The notes: generated by a model from the letters alone, not told the origin. Shown: positions 1 to 12,061, numbered from the stretch's first letter. The stretch is DNA of 64,000 nt from Antedon mediterranea (GCF_964355755.1 NC_092674.1:1803001-1867000); one strand, 5' to 3'. A program made the numbers and translations.

Positions 1-199
1 TAAAATATCACAGACATACAATTAAAATTGGCAAATATAAAAATACCAATATAAAACAAGGATGCCAAGGATAACTCATAAAAGTCCTCTACGGACTTGT
101 TTCCAATGAGGTCCTTTGAAAGAACAGCAAAAAAGACAAACAAAGCTACATAAAAAAAATACAAAAAACAGCAAAAAGGACAATCGAAAAAAGAAGAAG

Positions 200-1000
200 C
201 GCTAATTAAATAGTTTCTAGAGCTAGTGAACGTTCCTGTAGATACTTTTTAAGTTTACTTTTAAAACAACAAACAGTTTGTGATTCCTTAATGTTAATTG
301 GTAAATTATTCCATTCTTTAATAGCATTGTAAAAAAAGGTCACATGTGCCATTGGCTTGATAGTTGGGATTCTAAAATTAAAATTGCATCCCCTAGTATT
401 GTAATTATGACTGTCTGAAATTCTAATAAAACGATTGCATAAATAAGGTGGACAACAATGATGATATATTTTAAAAACATGACAGACTCTAAGAAATTCG
501 ACACGGTCTTGGACTTTTAACATACCAACGTCGTTTAGCTGATATTGACCAACATGAGATCGGGGACCTAACTTTTTTATAAAACGAACCATTTTGTTTT
601 GAGTCGTTAGCAAACCGAATAATCGAACATCGGTTGGATTAAAGCAAAACTAAGAATTTTGCGACAATGTGAATTAAGAAATGATGATTGTCGGTACAGA
701 AATTTCAGTCTGCCGTTTGCTTTGTTTATAACAGAGCGGGCAATGACGTCACCTGATACATTTTGGTCAATCTCAATACCTAGATATTTGATAGATTTTG
801 ATCCATTTATAGTCGCAATCAATATAGAATTCGTTTACTTTGCTTAATCTACGTTTAGAACCAAACAGGATGCATTCGGTCTTACCCATATGAAGCGAAA
901 GTTGATTGTCGATCAGCCAATTATTGCATGATACGAGATTGTTTTTGAAATTGCGACATTTAAACTTTTTGCCTCGATGATCATAATTAAAAAATGATCG
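200..1000 (-). pseudogene. Non-LTR retrotransposon (LINE) 3' fragment, reverse transcriptase C-terminal part
   Basis: Read on the minus strand, this is the second half of a LINE reverse transcriptase in broken frames. From about 960 down to 845 the frame reads WLIDNQLSLHMGKTECILFG, the stretch that normally follows the catalytic YADD box. At 822-607 comes KYLGIEIDQNVSG, typical of the RT thumb region. At 613-206 comes the usual LINE ending, with EWNNLP and FKSKLKKYL. The two later pieces are in different frames and the catalytic core is missing, so the copy is 5'-truncated and dead. The clade cannot be fixed from this piece. Confidence 0.8.
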
Positions 1001-1955
1001 TGGATTTAAAGTAAAAAATATTAAATTGTTTAGTTAAATATATACATTTAATATAATTAAGTTTGTTGTTTTGTGTTTTTTTGTATTTTTTTTTTGTAGG
1101 CCTATTAGCAAAACAGATGGAATCGATCATTACTTCGGAAACTCCTGTAAAAACAACCGGGATTTTTTATACTTGAGCCTGGTTTCCTGTCGACGTATAT
1201 CACTTTTGTTGTGAACTACATCGATTTGTCTTATAGAAATGCGGATTTTACAGGAAACCGATTACGATCGACAATTTATTTTAATTTAAACGATGAGAAT
1301 TTGTGGATAAATGTTAAACCACAGTTTAATTCTAAATCAATAAATGCAATTCTAATAGTAAAATATTCTCTTTACAAATGCGTGGTTCAAAGATGTGTTA
1401 TTGTCTCCATAAAAATGAAAAACAAAGAAGAATAAATTCAGATTGGAGCAATTTTGTAGTTTAAAAAAAGTATTTTCTTTAGCGAAAAAAAGTATAAACA
1501 TTATTATATATAATTTACCCATTTATTATTTTGTTTTGTAATGATCCATTTATGTATGCTATGCTTATGTGAATGGAAATAAAGAAAGAAAGACTTTCAA
1601 TAAGTTATTTTTTAGTTTTAATAAAGTGATTCCGTTAGGCCTATTTCACTAAAATGACAAAGTAAATAGTTAAATTCAACAATTTTTTTTATTTAAAATC
1701 AGTTTGTTTCGATCCAATATTTGATCAAAGTGTATAACTATTATGTGATATTAAAATGGCATATTCAACTAAATTTTAAGAATGAAATTCAGGGGGACAA
1801 TACATCTTTAAAAGTAAGTAAAATATAAGAAGGAACAGATTTACCAAAGGATTATGAAAAGAAAATTATTAGTTTCATATAAAAGTGATTATAATTATAA
1901 ACCGGCCTCTAGTAAAACAGTAGACCGATAATTGTAGGGTTTGGCTTGGGAATAA
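1001..1955. other. AT-rich intergenic sequence, no gene seen
   Basis: Short open frames exist, for example 1211-1435 (+), but they have no recognisable domain, no splice context and no paralogue in the window. Two TAGGCCTA palindromes fall here (1097 and 1636). Confidence 0.5.
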
Positions 1956-2231
1956 GCGTGGTTCCCACTAGAACGCAACACAGCGACGTATCGACGCAAA
2001 GTGATGCATTGCGTAATCGCAAGTGGGAACCGACGACGCAATAGTGCTGTAAAAATCGCAGGTTTGATTTCACGCAGGTGGGGGCAAACACAATTACCGG
2101 AAGGGCATTTTCTTACGTTGCGTAGATTGCGTTACGTTGCGTAGATTGCGTTACGTTGCGTAGATTGCGTTACGTTGCGTTACGTTGCGTAGATTGCGTT
2201 ACGTTGCGTCGCTAGTGAGAACCAAGCTTTA
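1956..2231. mobile_element. MITE with terminal inverted repeats, expanded by an internal 19-bp tandem repeat
   Basis: The left end reads GTGGTTCCCACTAGAACGC and the right end reads GCGTCGCTAGTGAGAACCAAG, which are inverted repeats of one another. Related elements lie at 48153-48286, 48794-48928 and 49231-49440. Inside, 2113-2209 is a tandem array of a 19-bp unit (ACGTTGCGTAGATTGCGTT) with about five copies, one shortened. No coding capacity. Confidence 0.7.
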
Positions 2232-2438
2232 TAGAACATGTTAACAATTATATGTGTTTCTCTTTGGTATGCACATTGGAATTGAATACTATTGAATATT
2301 ATATAACACCTATATAAATTCCTGTCATTTGATTGGACGAATGTGGGTCACATGGCGTGCAATAGTACGCACTATTCAACGATCGTTAAATAGTACTTTT
2401 TGAAACATTTTTGTTTGTTATTTAGATGTTATATAAAA

Positions 2439-2598
2439 CAAATAATGAATGTTTTGTATTCGTGTAATGGTACAAATAATGGCACTTGGTGAATGATGAA
2501 AGGTTATATCAACTCGGCTTTGCCTCGTTGATATAACCTTTCATCATTCACCTCGTGCCATTATTTGTACCATTGCACTCATAAACATTCATTATTTG
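2439..2598. repeat. Long palindrome (foldback hairpin)
   Basis: Arms of about 70 bases face each other around a short spacer near 2515-2527. The left arm contains GGTACAAATAATGGCAC and GAAAGGTTATATCAAC. The right arm contains GTTGATATAACCTTTC and GTGCCATTATTTGTACC. The outer ends CAAATAATGAATGTTT and AAACATTCATTATTTG also pair. Only a few mismatches interrupt the inner 45 bases. It is probably a foldback-type transposable element or MITE. Confidence 0.85.
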
Positions 2599-2631
2599 TA
2601 TACTATTGAATACTATTGAATACTATTGAAT

Positions 2632-3080
2632 ACTATAGTTATACAAAATCAAACGCTCACATAACTCCTGTCCTGATGGATTTGCATTGGTTGCCTGTTC
2701 AACAACGTATTAAGTACAAACTTGCGTTGTTTGTATTCAAGATCCTAAATGACAGTGCTCCTGCTTATTTATCTGACCTTGTGGATCGTTACGAATCATC
2801 CCGCAGAGGCCTACGATCATTGTCACAAAACCTTCTTCAAGAGCGTAGAGCGAAAAATCAGTGGGGTCAGAGATCTTTTTACGTTGCGGCCGCAAGTGTA
2901 TGGAACAGCTTACCAGCAACAGTTAAATGCTCAACTAGTCTAAACAGTTTCAAGACCAACCTAAAGACGTCGCTATTCGCTGATGTTCTCGCACGTTGTT
3001 AATGCACAAAGCGCCATGAGCGCCACATGGGTGGAGGATACCGGCGCTATATAAGTTTTCATTTATTATTATTATTATTA
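2632..3080 (+). pseudogene. CR1/L2-like LINE 3' fragment (copy 1, plus strand)
   Basis: The open frame 2616-3002 carries the C-terminal end of a CR1/L2-type reverse transcriptase: LHWLPVQQRIKYKLALFVFK, then APAYLSDLVDRY, then SVWNSLPATVK and FKTNLKTSLF before the stop. The 3' UTR is about 60 bases and the element ends in a short (ATT)n tail, as is usual for this group. It is 5'-truncated at a TTGAATACTA-type simple repeat. The same sequence lies inverted at 3583-4200. Confidence 0.85.
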
Positions 3081-3180
3081 TTGAATACTATTGAAGACTA
3101 TTGTGGTTATTCTGATAAAAGTATCAATTACTCAAAGACATTTCAACGTTTGTTCCTTTAAAAAATATTGTGTAGTGGTC

Positions 3181-3280
3181 TGTCTACACTATCGAACTAG
3201 TTTGACAAAAGAAGTGTGATGTGCCCAAATATGGTAGTGATATGCCCAAATATGATATTGATATGACATCATCATTATGA
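3181..3280. mobile_element. MITE fragment, CTGTCTACACTATCAAAC family
   Basis: The fragment starts CTGTCTACACTATCGAACTA, followed by the family's internal repeats GTGCCCAAATATG and GATATGACATCA. Only the left half is present. Fuller copies are at 37919, 46005, 50596, 61904, 63008 and 63714. Confidence 0.7.
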
Positions 3281-3582
3281 CCTTGATTTTTTGTGTAATT
3301 TGAATCTTTAAAAAACAAACAAATAATTAATTTATAATTTGTGTACATACATACATCAATATCTATAATAGATCTGCTGCTGTAAAAAGTGACGGTCACC
3401 AAATTTAAATACTAAAAGAGGAAAATACTAAAGGAGATTTACTCTATAAGATTGAGTTGTTTTTTATTCTCTTTAAAGAAAAGATACAAAAAAAGAGAAA
3501 GGGAATGGAAGAAAAAAAGTACTTTTATCTATATTTAGGTTGTATACATATTATTTAAATTTGTATGTAATAAATAATAATA

Positions 3583-4200
3583 ATAATAATAAATGAAAAC
3601 TTATATAGCGCCGGTATCCTCCACCCATGTGGCGCTCATGGCGCTTTGTGCATTAACAACGTGCGAGAACATCAGCGAATAGCGACGTCTTTAGGTTGGT
3701 CTTGAAACTGTTTAGACTAGTTGAGCATTTAACTGTTGCTGGTAAGCTGTTCCATACACTTGCGGCCGCAACGTAAAAAGATCTCTGACCCCACTGATTT
3801 TTCGCTCTACGCTCTTGAAGAAGGTTTTGTGACAATGATCGTAGGCCTCTGCGGGATGATTCGTAACGATCCACAAGGTCAGATAAATAAGCAGGAGCAC
3901 TGTCATTTAGGATCTTGAATACAAACAACGCAAGTTTATACTTAATACGTTGTTGAACAGGCAACCAATGCAAATCCATCAGGACAGGAGTTATGTGAGC
4001 GTTTGATTTTGTATAAGTTACAATTCTAGCTGCCATATTTTGCAAGCGCTGCAAACGTTGTATTTGAGATTTTGGTATGCCAAACAACAAGGCATTACCA
4101 ATGTCAATTTTAGAAGTGACAAATGCGTGTACAATCAATTCAGCTGTTTTCTTGTTAAGATTACCGCGAATACGACCAAGGTTCCTAATCGATATGAGAG
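3583..4200 (-). pseudogene. CR1/L2-like LINE 3' fragment (copy 2, minus strand)
   Basis: On the minus strand this is the same RT C-terminus and 3' UTR as 2632-3080, with the (TTA)n tail at 3583-3592. The frame 4138-3653 begins further upstream with FVTSKIDIGNALLFGIPKSQ and RLQRLQNMAARIV, a canonical CR1/L2 segment. Over the shared part the predicted protein is identical to copy 1, and the one DNA difference I found inside the coding region is silent (AAGTAC/AAGTAT), so both insertions are young. Confidence 0.85.
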
Positions 4201-4249
4201 AAATGAGATTTTAAAGATGAATGAGAAACGTAATATTTATAAATAGATT

Positions 4250-5515
4250 TAAATATAGTTTATATATACAAACATAATAAAAATGGAAACAAAAACAGCA
4301 ATTTTGATTGCAAAGAAAGTTTACTTAATAAAATAATTATGTAACATGTTTTGAAATGGAAATAAAAGGTAATGGTGACCTCACAAAAGGCAAAATAAAC
4401 ACAAAAAAACTTCACAATTGTTCTAATTTCTGCAATTTCGGTTTTTGCATCTTCATTATAGGTACTGGAATTTTTTTTGTAATAGGTTCAATACGCTTTT
4501 AATAAAAAAAAAATATCAGTGTTTTAAAAATAAATCAGTGGAATTTTAAAAGCAGTAACCTACCATCGGCTCCCATGGAGTATGAGAAGCAACTGCACAA
4601 AAGAGTTAACGGCGGAGAGTCGAGTCTTATATTCAAGCTGTTTGCCGCCCCCTATCGTTAAGAAACTTTGAAAACAAGGTGATTTAACAATAATATATAA
4701 ATTTAAGATACTAGAACGTGAAATCAATAGAAATATGAATAAATTTACTTTGTTTCTGTTTAAAAACTGAAATAGAAATGAGATTAGTCTTATTATTTTT
4801 TACTAAAACAGCAGCTAATTCTCGATGTATAATATAAATTAGCATTACGCCAGATTTAAATATTTATTATTGCAATTTCACTCTTCTCTAACATTACTGT
4901 ATATTTTTGTGTCACCCGGCTCCCAGCATGCACCAAGAGAGGAATGACATTTCTGTAAGTTGAGTTTAGTAGGCCTACTAACTTCTCGCAAAGTGCACAT
5001 CATGTTGACTACTTATTTAAACTGTTTGTCGCCCTCTGTCGTTAAGAAAACTAAAAAAAAAAACTGTATGATTGTTGGTACTTCTTGTACATGCAATTTA
5101 CCATGGAAAAAAATTAACTAATTCCTTCATGAACGATTTCTGAAAAAAAAGAAGGAAATGATTATAGAACAGAATGTACTTATGTTGAGTACTTCTCCAT
5201 ACCTAGCATTAATGTAGGTGAATGTGAACATATAAATCCAAAGGCAAAATACTGAAAAAATGACAATGCTGTGGGTGTATATATATATATTATCATAGTA
5301 TACCGTATTAGGCCTATATTAGTCCTACAGTTATCGTATACTGTAAAAATTCATTAAACAATTTTATGCCTAATTATATATCAGGAATTATGGTGAAACA
5401 ATTTAGATGATGGTATAATAGATGTAAAAAAAATGACTACTACACTATGTTTAGTTGTTTTTTGTTTTGAAGTAACGTGTTGCAAGATTCTCATGTTTCA
5501 ATATCTGAATCGCTG
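4250..5515. other. Intergenic sequence before the gene array, no gene seen
   Basis: There is a loose local duplication: 4560-4690 and 4915-5060 both hold GGCTCCCA followed later by CTGTTTGCCGCC or CTGTTTGTCGCC and CGTTAAGAAA. At 5225-5290 there is a short minus-strand copy of the AAATCCAAAGGCAAA sequence seen at 33320-33365, next to a TA repeat. Confidence 0.5.
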
Positions 5516-5520
5516 CATTG

Positions 5521-5545
5521 ATATCATTACGCGCTAGCCTATAAA
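5521..5545 (+). promoter_or_regulatory. Array promoter 1 (ATATCATTACGCG box plus TATAAA)
   Basis: ATATCATTACGCG lies at 5521-5533 and TATAAAG at 5540, about 95 bases before the ATG at 5637. The same pair of elements precedes the other genes of the array. Confidence 0.65.
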
Positions 5546-5636
5546 GTAAAACAGATTTATAGTAGATGTGACAGATCGCATGGTCGTAGAACCAATAACG
5601 TTGTTAGAAAAAGGTAAATAGGGTTCAGGAAAAATA

Positions 5637-6814
5637 ATGGCGGGAATAGACCAGCCCGGTCCCAATCAAAGGTAAGAAAATTAAATTAAATTGAAGATTT
5701 AAAATATCTTCATCGGTTGTGTACTGTACTGTAATTAATACTCAATTATTATAAAACTGATTCGATGTTTCTTTCACTAATTTCACATCAGTTGAATTCC
5801 GTAATTGTGTTTTAATAAATAAATAAATACCAAAATTCTCCAAATAAATGTATACATATTAAAATGTATATTGTTTTGTAGAATTTTAAACATATTTCAT
5901 TATTTCATATTTATCATCAGAAAAAAAATATTTGAATTTAAATACATTGTTTTATACATTTATTTTTAAATACATTGTCTAATTTGTTAATGTATACAAA
6001 GAAGTAAATTTATTAAATTGGTAACGTCATTTCAAATAAATTAAATCAAGAAACAAGATGTAGGCTTGTCTTAATCATTAATCTATAGCAGAGGTAAATA
6101 TCAGGCAAATTGCATAATAGTCATAATATAAAAATTGGTTGGTATCTTTTATTAATACAAATTAATCTTTCATTAATAAAAATATTAAAAATAATTTGAT
6201 AATGAATTTTGGCATAAGTTAAAGATTGCTATTAACATTCTTTGCAATGTTTCTCATATACTATTATTTGAGAACTGTAATGTTTGGATTTTTGAAATTA
6301 TATTATTTTTACCATTTTAAGAATTTATATTTATTCATTGTTAACAGCATAGATTTAAAATTACACATTGTTGGAGAAAATAGATACCTCACTGAAAGTG
6401 GTGTTGGACATTGGACAATCAGCCAGTTTCTAGAAAATATACATTTAGGCGCGTACAGAGCAGAATATATTAATGGGGCTATCATTAATGAATACAGTCA
6501 ACTAAGAAATCTTACATCTAAAACTCTATACCTAAGGTACGTTTACTCGTCATCAGTATTATAATCACCATCATCTGAAACATCATCTGCACCTGCATTT
6601 TTTAAACAAAATTGGCGTTTATTAGTAAACCCAAACCGTTGTTTTTTTTTTTATTAATTTGCTGGTCTATATCCTAAAAAACTTAATTCCAGATATATCT
6701 ACCAACACATTATAGTTTAGTATTTTAGTTTTAGTTTTTGATAAAGGTAACTTTGTAATAGCAATGACTGCTTTTAATGTGTCAATATATTTTTTCTATT
6801 TTAGGCGGCGCTAG
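5637..6814 (+). CDS. Array gene 1: leader plus divergent ubiquitin-like domain, three exons, ends in Arg-Arg-Arg
   Basis: Exons are 5637-5671, 6348-6536 and 6805-6814, giving 77 aa. Exon 1 encodes MAGIDQPGPNQ and stops in phase 2 at AG|GTAAG, as in all array genes. Exon 2 starts after TTAACAG and encodes a domain that I align weakly with ubiquitin: IDLKLHIVGENRYL for the first hairpin, FLENIHL for the helix, YINGAIINEYSQLRNL for the segment corresponding to IFAGKQLEDGRTL, and KTLYLR for the last strand. A third exon after TTTTAG adds only Arg-Arg and a stop, where ubiquitin has Gly-Gly, so it should not be conjugable. If the intron at 6537 were retained the end would be LRYVYSSSVL. The family assignment rests on array context as much as on similarity. 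Confidence 0.55.
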
Positions 6815-6914
6815 TCGTGTCGATGTCGTTGTTTTTGCTGACTTGATTCTCCAAGAAAGTACTTCAACAACAACAACAACAGATTTTCCATTTATTTACA
6901 AAAGCTTCTGTTTA

Positions 6915-6965
6915 AGTTTTTTTCACTGTTAATTAATGCTATTTAAACCTTGCTTCATGAAATCA
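6915..6965 (+). terminator. Shared 3'-end block (copy 1)
   Basis: TTTAAACCTTGCTTCATGAA matches the poly(A) region repeated after other array genes (9395, 11408, 16190, 18929), although here AATAAA has changed to TTTAAA. Confidence 0.4.
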
Positions 6966-7225
6966 TTATAGTAAAATATAAATGTATTATTTACATTGAT
7001 TACGTCTACTCAACAAATCAATTAATGAATTAAATTTAATAACATATATACAAATAAATTATTCTTGTGTGTTATTGTTTGTTACGATAGTAAAGTCTGT
7101 TTCCACGAGGTGAATCTATTCCTGTGATAAAAAAACTTGTATTTTTTATTTACGTGTTGTGATGATTTTTAAAAAGGCCCAGCAAACATCAGCAGATTCA
7201 GGAGAATAATGTAGGATTCGTGTGG

Positions 7226-7362
7226 ATAGATTCGCCATACAAGGCCATATACATGGCTGCAGTTGCGTGCTAAAATTTGAATTAGTGTTTACCGACCGAC
7301 CATCCGACCAACCGACCGACATAGTGAGATACATGTAGAGTCGCGTTGCACGCGAATAAAAC
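7226..7362 (+). repeat. Dispersed repeat with a (CCGA)n core
   Basis: GGCCATATACATGGCTGCAG, a short A/T spacer, CCGACCGACC-type repeats, then AGAGTCGCGTTGCACGCG. Members of the same family lie at 19119-19226 (+), 35515-35605 (-), 38397-38490 (-) and 60179-60263 (-). Confidence 0.65.
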
Positions 7363-8038
7363 CAGGAAATATGTGTTTATTGCGACAAAGCTCCTATTCA
7401 TTGAGAATGGCAAATGGGATGCACTGTTTACAAAATTGTCTTAAGGATTTGTTTAATTAAACGGTTACTGTAAATTACAAAATATTTTTTTCTGGAGCAT
7501 AGGCAATTGTGTTCTGCAATAGCAAAATGCAGCCTTCACTTGAAACGCCCCCACAATCTATACCAATGACTTATAAGCACCTCTTAAATGTTTTAATGTT
7601 TAAAATAAGTTTGTTAATCTAACAAATAATAATGTGAACATCATAGAAATAATATTTTTTTTTTATCGATTATGGTATTGTTATTAAATCCAAGAAGAAT
7701 GCAAAAGTAACCATTTACATAGAGTGAATTTAATAACATTACAGTTTAACCTTTCGGTGCTCTAACTACGATGGCTTCTAACTCTCCAGGCATTGTAATA
7801 ATTATATTTATAACTTTTCATTCATTATTTTAAATAATTTAAGTTCAATAGTATGATAGTCATTATTCGTACAGAAATTGTATTTGTACTGTCAACTTAC
7901 AGGAGTTAAATTATATAAAAAATGTGAGTGGTACCAAATACACCGATTAGATAGAAGGAACAAATGGGGTTTGGATGGGTGTCCGGTATCGTAGGTATCC
8001 GCTTACTAGAGGAGAGAATTCACTTCAGGTACCATTAA

Positions 8039-8060
8039 ATATCATTCCGCGTAACTATAA
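8039..8060 (+). promoter_or_regulatory. Array promoter 2
   Basis: ATATCATTCCGCG at 8039-8051 (one change from the consensus), then CTATAATATA at 8054. The ATG follows at 8149. Confidence 0.6.
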
Positions 8061-8148
8061 TATACCGATTTTCTAATTTAAAACAGAACTATTCATAGAT
8101 ATCAGTGCTGATAAATACGTTTAAAGTGAACTATCTTACTCTGGAAAT

Positions 8149-8607
8149 ATGGCTGACAAATTCCAACCAGCTGCAAATGAGAAAAAGTAAGAAAATAATT
8201 AGTAACGAAGGGTTAATTATAGTTGCTATTATTACAGTTAATATTATTTTAAAGTTCGGAATGGACTAATAAATATCACTTTTTCAGGATTAATTATTGT
8301 TATAAAAAGTAACAATAAAAAGTAGAAAAAAAAAATTCTGATTGAAATTTACTTTTGTTTAGCTACCTTTCGTTTCCTTTAAGTATGTTAATTGGTTTTC
8401 TGTGAAACAAAAAGTAAATTTTTTCTACGAAATGTATATTTTGAACATTCCAAAATTTGTTTATATATTTTTATAACTTTTGTAATTTAGATAAAGCGTT
8501 AATAATGTATTTTTATTTTTAACAGGATATGCCCTAACTGTCGCCAATGGTTCTCTCCAAAAGATTTTAAGATACATATTAAAACATGTTTACCGAAAAA
8601 AAAATAA
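8149..8607 (+). CDS. Array gene 2: micro C2HC zinc-finger protein (39 aa)
   Basis: Exons are 8149-8186 and 8526-8607, with a 339-bp intron (GTAAGA...AACAG) in phase 2. Exon 1 encodes the leader MADKFQPAANEK. Exon 2 encodes one zinc finger, CPNCRQWFSPKDFKIH then IKTC, with spacing C-x2-C-x11-H-x3-C, followed by a basic tail PKKK. That spacing, and a Phe at the fourth position after the second Cys, match the zf-C2HC_2 finger found in repeated form in the ZC2HC1 proteins. Here a single finger makes up almost the whole protein. Possible roles are nucleic-acid or protein binding. No signal peptide or membrane segment is visible. It is the closest paralogue of the gene at 10133. Confidence 0.7.
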
Positions 8608-9369
8608 ATAAAATTACGCTATACGTAACACGACATGGGCTGGTTATACAAATAAGTTGTTAGTTCGTTAGTAACAGTTACAGTGAAGAGAGTAAAAACA
8701 CAATGAAAGGATAAACTGGATGCGATGATCTCAAGGCACTCAACAATAGTAAAAGAAATATTCCAGATCATTCTCCACATTGACCTAAGCCATATTCCGG
8801 GACTTAAAAGCAAAATTATTACGATGCAAGTTAATGTTGTCAAGATTACTTAAAGATACAGTAATACCTTCACATTTTAATATGGATTATACGGCAAATA
8901 CTGTTCGATTACAAAACTGTTCAATTCAAACATGAAATTTATATACTTGTCCTATAAAAAAAGTAAGTGGTTCATACATAACAAACTGAATTATGAACTT
9001 TTAAAATAAATATGTTTACTTTTTTTCTTATTATTTTTGGATTCTATTTTATTACAATATGTAGAATAATTAATAATTATGTAATAATTGGTAATCCATT
9101 TATTTACAAACAAAATCGCATTTAAACTTTTAATTAATATTAAGAATTGACAATGTTTGAATTCTCACAGCTTATGAACTTTTAAATTACATTTATTTAC
9201 ATTTTTATTGATTTAGGGATTTGTAATAGATTCCTATTTCATTAGATTCATGTGGTGGGTTTCTAAGGGTGGACAAAGTGGGATAGGAGCCATTTTATTA
9301 AATTAATTTCATTTACTGTATTTACAAACACTTTCTAGCGTCCGAAAACATCTCCACTTTATTAACAGT

Positions 9370-9415
9370 GTGTGAGTTCTCTAGACTGCCGCTAAATAAA
9401 CCTTGCTTTTATTTA
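9370..9415 (+). terminator. Poly(A) signal of array gene 2, shared 3' block
   Basis: AATAAA at 9395-9400 sits in the block AGACTGCCGCTAAATAAACC, which recurs almost unchanged at 11408 and 18929. Confidence 0.6.
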
Positions 9416-10049
9416 ATCATTTAGTCAAAATAATGTGTCTTTTTTTGGTCATTTATTTTGTTTAAAATTAAAATACGCTGTTTACATAGAGAACGTTCAA
9501 CCAACAAGTGTTGTTGAGTGTTTCATGATATAGTGGAGGCAGACGAATCCAGAAAAAGAATGTTTTGTCTTCTAAGTTCGGAAAGACAGTTTTTCTACTT
9601 ATACTTTTGTAGGTATTATATACAACTCTAAAACAACATAGACCTATATCAAATTATAGTTAAACTATAATTAGGTAAAGATAAGCTATAAATTGCGGTC
9701 AAAATATTCTGGATCTGTTAAATAACCTCAATTGATTAATTTCCATGCCACAGTAAGCAGAGAACCTAAATACAGCATTTTTACACGTGGTCCAATACAC
9801 TGTGGATTAATTAAATTTTCACTTTATAGGTTATAACAAGAGAAACATCAGAATATTTTCTTTAAAATTCTTTTTTTTTTAAAGAGAAATGAAATCATTA
9901 TAACTGGCATGATATTGAAACAAAAAAGAAAGAGTAAAACTAAATGACGATTGTTGCTTTAAAAAAAGAATGGAAATTGATTTACAATAGAGTATGATCG
10001 ATATTTCACCCTTTTGTTAAAAGCAGTGACTTACTTTGGTTAAGATATA

Positions 10050-10079
10050 ATATCATTACGCGTATATATAACTATAAAA
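10050..10079 (+). promoter_or_regulatory. Array promoter 3
   Basis: ATATCATTACGCG at 10050-10062 and TATAAAAA at 10073. The ATG is at 10133. Confidence 0.65.
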
Positions 10080-10132
10080 ATACAGAACTTCTATTCTAAA
10101 CTAAAACGCTTCATAGTCATAGTGGCGAAAAT

Positions 10133-10653
10133 ATGGCTGACAAATACCAACCATCAGCGAACGAAAAAGGGTAAGAAGGCAATATATAGTTTGGAATATT
10201 GTTCACATGTAATCTATAAGGTAAAATTTTACATTAAATAGAGCATAACTAAAAATTCGTTACTGTGAATCAAGAGCACGATGAATAATAAAGAGATGAG
10301 AGATTGCTTATAAATTTTGGCAACATAACATTATAAAGTTCCATCTAATTTTTAACCTAATTGGACTTCCAAGTAACTCTTTTTAAAATTCTCACCTGTG
10401 TTATTGAGCCTAAATCTTAGAATTCACAAATTATTGATAATATAATTACTTATCGTTTTATATCGCCCTAGCTTCTTGGTCGGTTTGTTACTAAACTTAG
10501 AAATACTTGTTTTCAAAATGTTTTTAGAAAATTATAAAAAGTTTTAATACGGGTTTTTTTTTCATTTTTAACAGCCAATGCCCACACTGTCACTGGTATT
10601 TCTATGCAAGAAACATAGCGGCACACGTACGAAACTGTCCATCAAGACCATAG
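10133..10653 (+). CDS. Array gene 3: micro C2HC zinc-finger protein (38 aa)
   Basis: Exons are 10133-10170 and 10575-10653, intron in phase 2 (GTAAGA...TTTAACAG). The leader is MADKYQPSANEKG. Exon 2 encodes CPHCHWYFYARNIAAH then VRNC and a short PSRP tail, again C-x2-C-x11-H-x3-C. Zinc ligands are intact while most other positions differ from gene 2, which suggests selection on the finger rather than neutral copying. The shared 3'-end block with AATAAA at 11408-11413 lies about 750 bases downstream. Confidence 0.7.
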
Positions 10654-11377
10654 ATCTTATGATTCTACGTTACCGTATAATATGTGTCACGCTGCATGCA
10701 TGAAGTATGTATACTAGTATGTCTCACGCTTCATGGACTGGTGATATAAAAAACAAAGGTTTAAGGATTGTTACCAAAAGTTCCGAAGAGCCAAAGTATA
10801 AACTGGATACGAACTAAATATATTATGACGCCTATGAACTCAACAACCGTAAATTGATATTCCCGGACCTAATTTCAAAATTAAGCAACAGTTATAGTAC
10901 AACGTGAATTGTCGTAAAGTTTACTTACAGACACGTCTTCGTTCACATTTTCAATAAATATGAATTATATGAAAAATACAATTACAGAACTGTTCCATAT
11001 AAACATGGTGTTAGTTATGTTTACTATGAGCCTAAACTGTTTGTGGTTCATACTTGTAACAAACCAACACGCGTATCGTAATTGACATTATCTATTTACG
11101 TAGAGATACTTACTACATTTTAATTCGATTGCTGGTGTACAGGCATACATTTAAGATATAATATTTGGTTAAATGTACATGAATTAAGAAGGTGTAACAA
11201 AAATCACGACAAAAAAATGTATCACTGTAGTATACAGTGGATAATATTTATAATGGCCTTAAAGATTATACTAAGAGAGACGGGAATATATAGAATAATT
11301 GATTAGATAATTAAAAAAAGTAAAAAGTTTCTAAGTATTTGAAAAATTTCCATGCCAGAATATATTAAGATTTGACA

Positions 11378-11425
11378 GTGTGGGAACTCTCAAATAGACT
11401 GCTGCTAAATAAACCCTGCTTTATG
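11378..11425 (+). terminator. Poly(A) signal of array gene 3, shared 3' block
   Basis: AGACTGCTGCTAAATAAACC, with AATAAA at 11408-11413. The sequence continues with a copy of the region that follows 9400. Confidence 0.6.
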
Positions 11426-11952
11426 AAAACATTTGTCATAATAATGTGTATTTCTATGTCATTTATTTTGTTTAACGGTAAACTGTGCTGTTTGAGAACT
11501 ATACAGTCTTTGATTGTTTTACTCTTATGTAGAAAATAATTCACTAATTTAATTTTGATTATCACACCATTTAATACATGCATTAGTATATCTATTATAT
11601 AATAACTTAATATAACTAAACTAAGATGGGATTTTGGAAATTAATTCTGTAAATTTAATCAGATAGATGGAAATATCATAGATTGTAAAATATTAGTATT
11701 TTACCTAACAAGAATATATATTAAGAAATAATACCACACTGCAAAAGGGGTGTAGACTGGGTCAAGTTTAGATTTAGGAAAATGGAAACTACAAAGCTAA
11801 GATACTTATGTCTATAATTAATATTTCGTATAATTGGCCTCTGAGTTTTTCTTTATAATTATGTTTTATCCATATTTGCAAATAATATATGCATGAAAAA
11901 TTGATCAATAAAGAAGTATTGTTGAGAGACTTATTTCAGTATATAAAATACG

Positions 11953-11977
11953 ATATCATTACGCGAAAACTATAAAG
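11953..11977 (+). promoter_or_regulatory. Array promoter 4
   Basis: ATATCATTACGCG at 11953-11965 and TATAAAG at 11971. The whole stretch from about 11900 to the ATG is nearly the same as 17465-17627, upstream of gene 6. Confidence 0.65.
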
Positions 11978-12061
11978 CAGAGCAGAATTTCTCTCTTATG
12001 ACAAAACGGTTCATAAACGAACTTCTGATAAACACGCTTAAACGATACTAATCTGGGGGTA

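Noticed and set aside
6226-6564. Single-exon 112-aa protein with an N-terminal hydrophobic region
   Set aside because: The hydrophobic part lies in intron sequence before the TTAACAG acceptor. The array model gives a consistent leader and phase instead.
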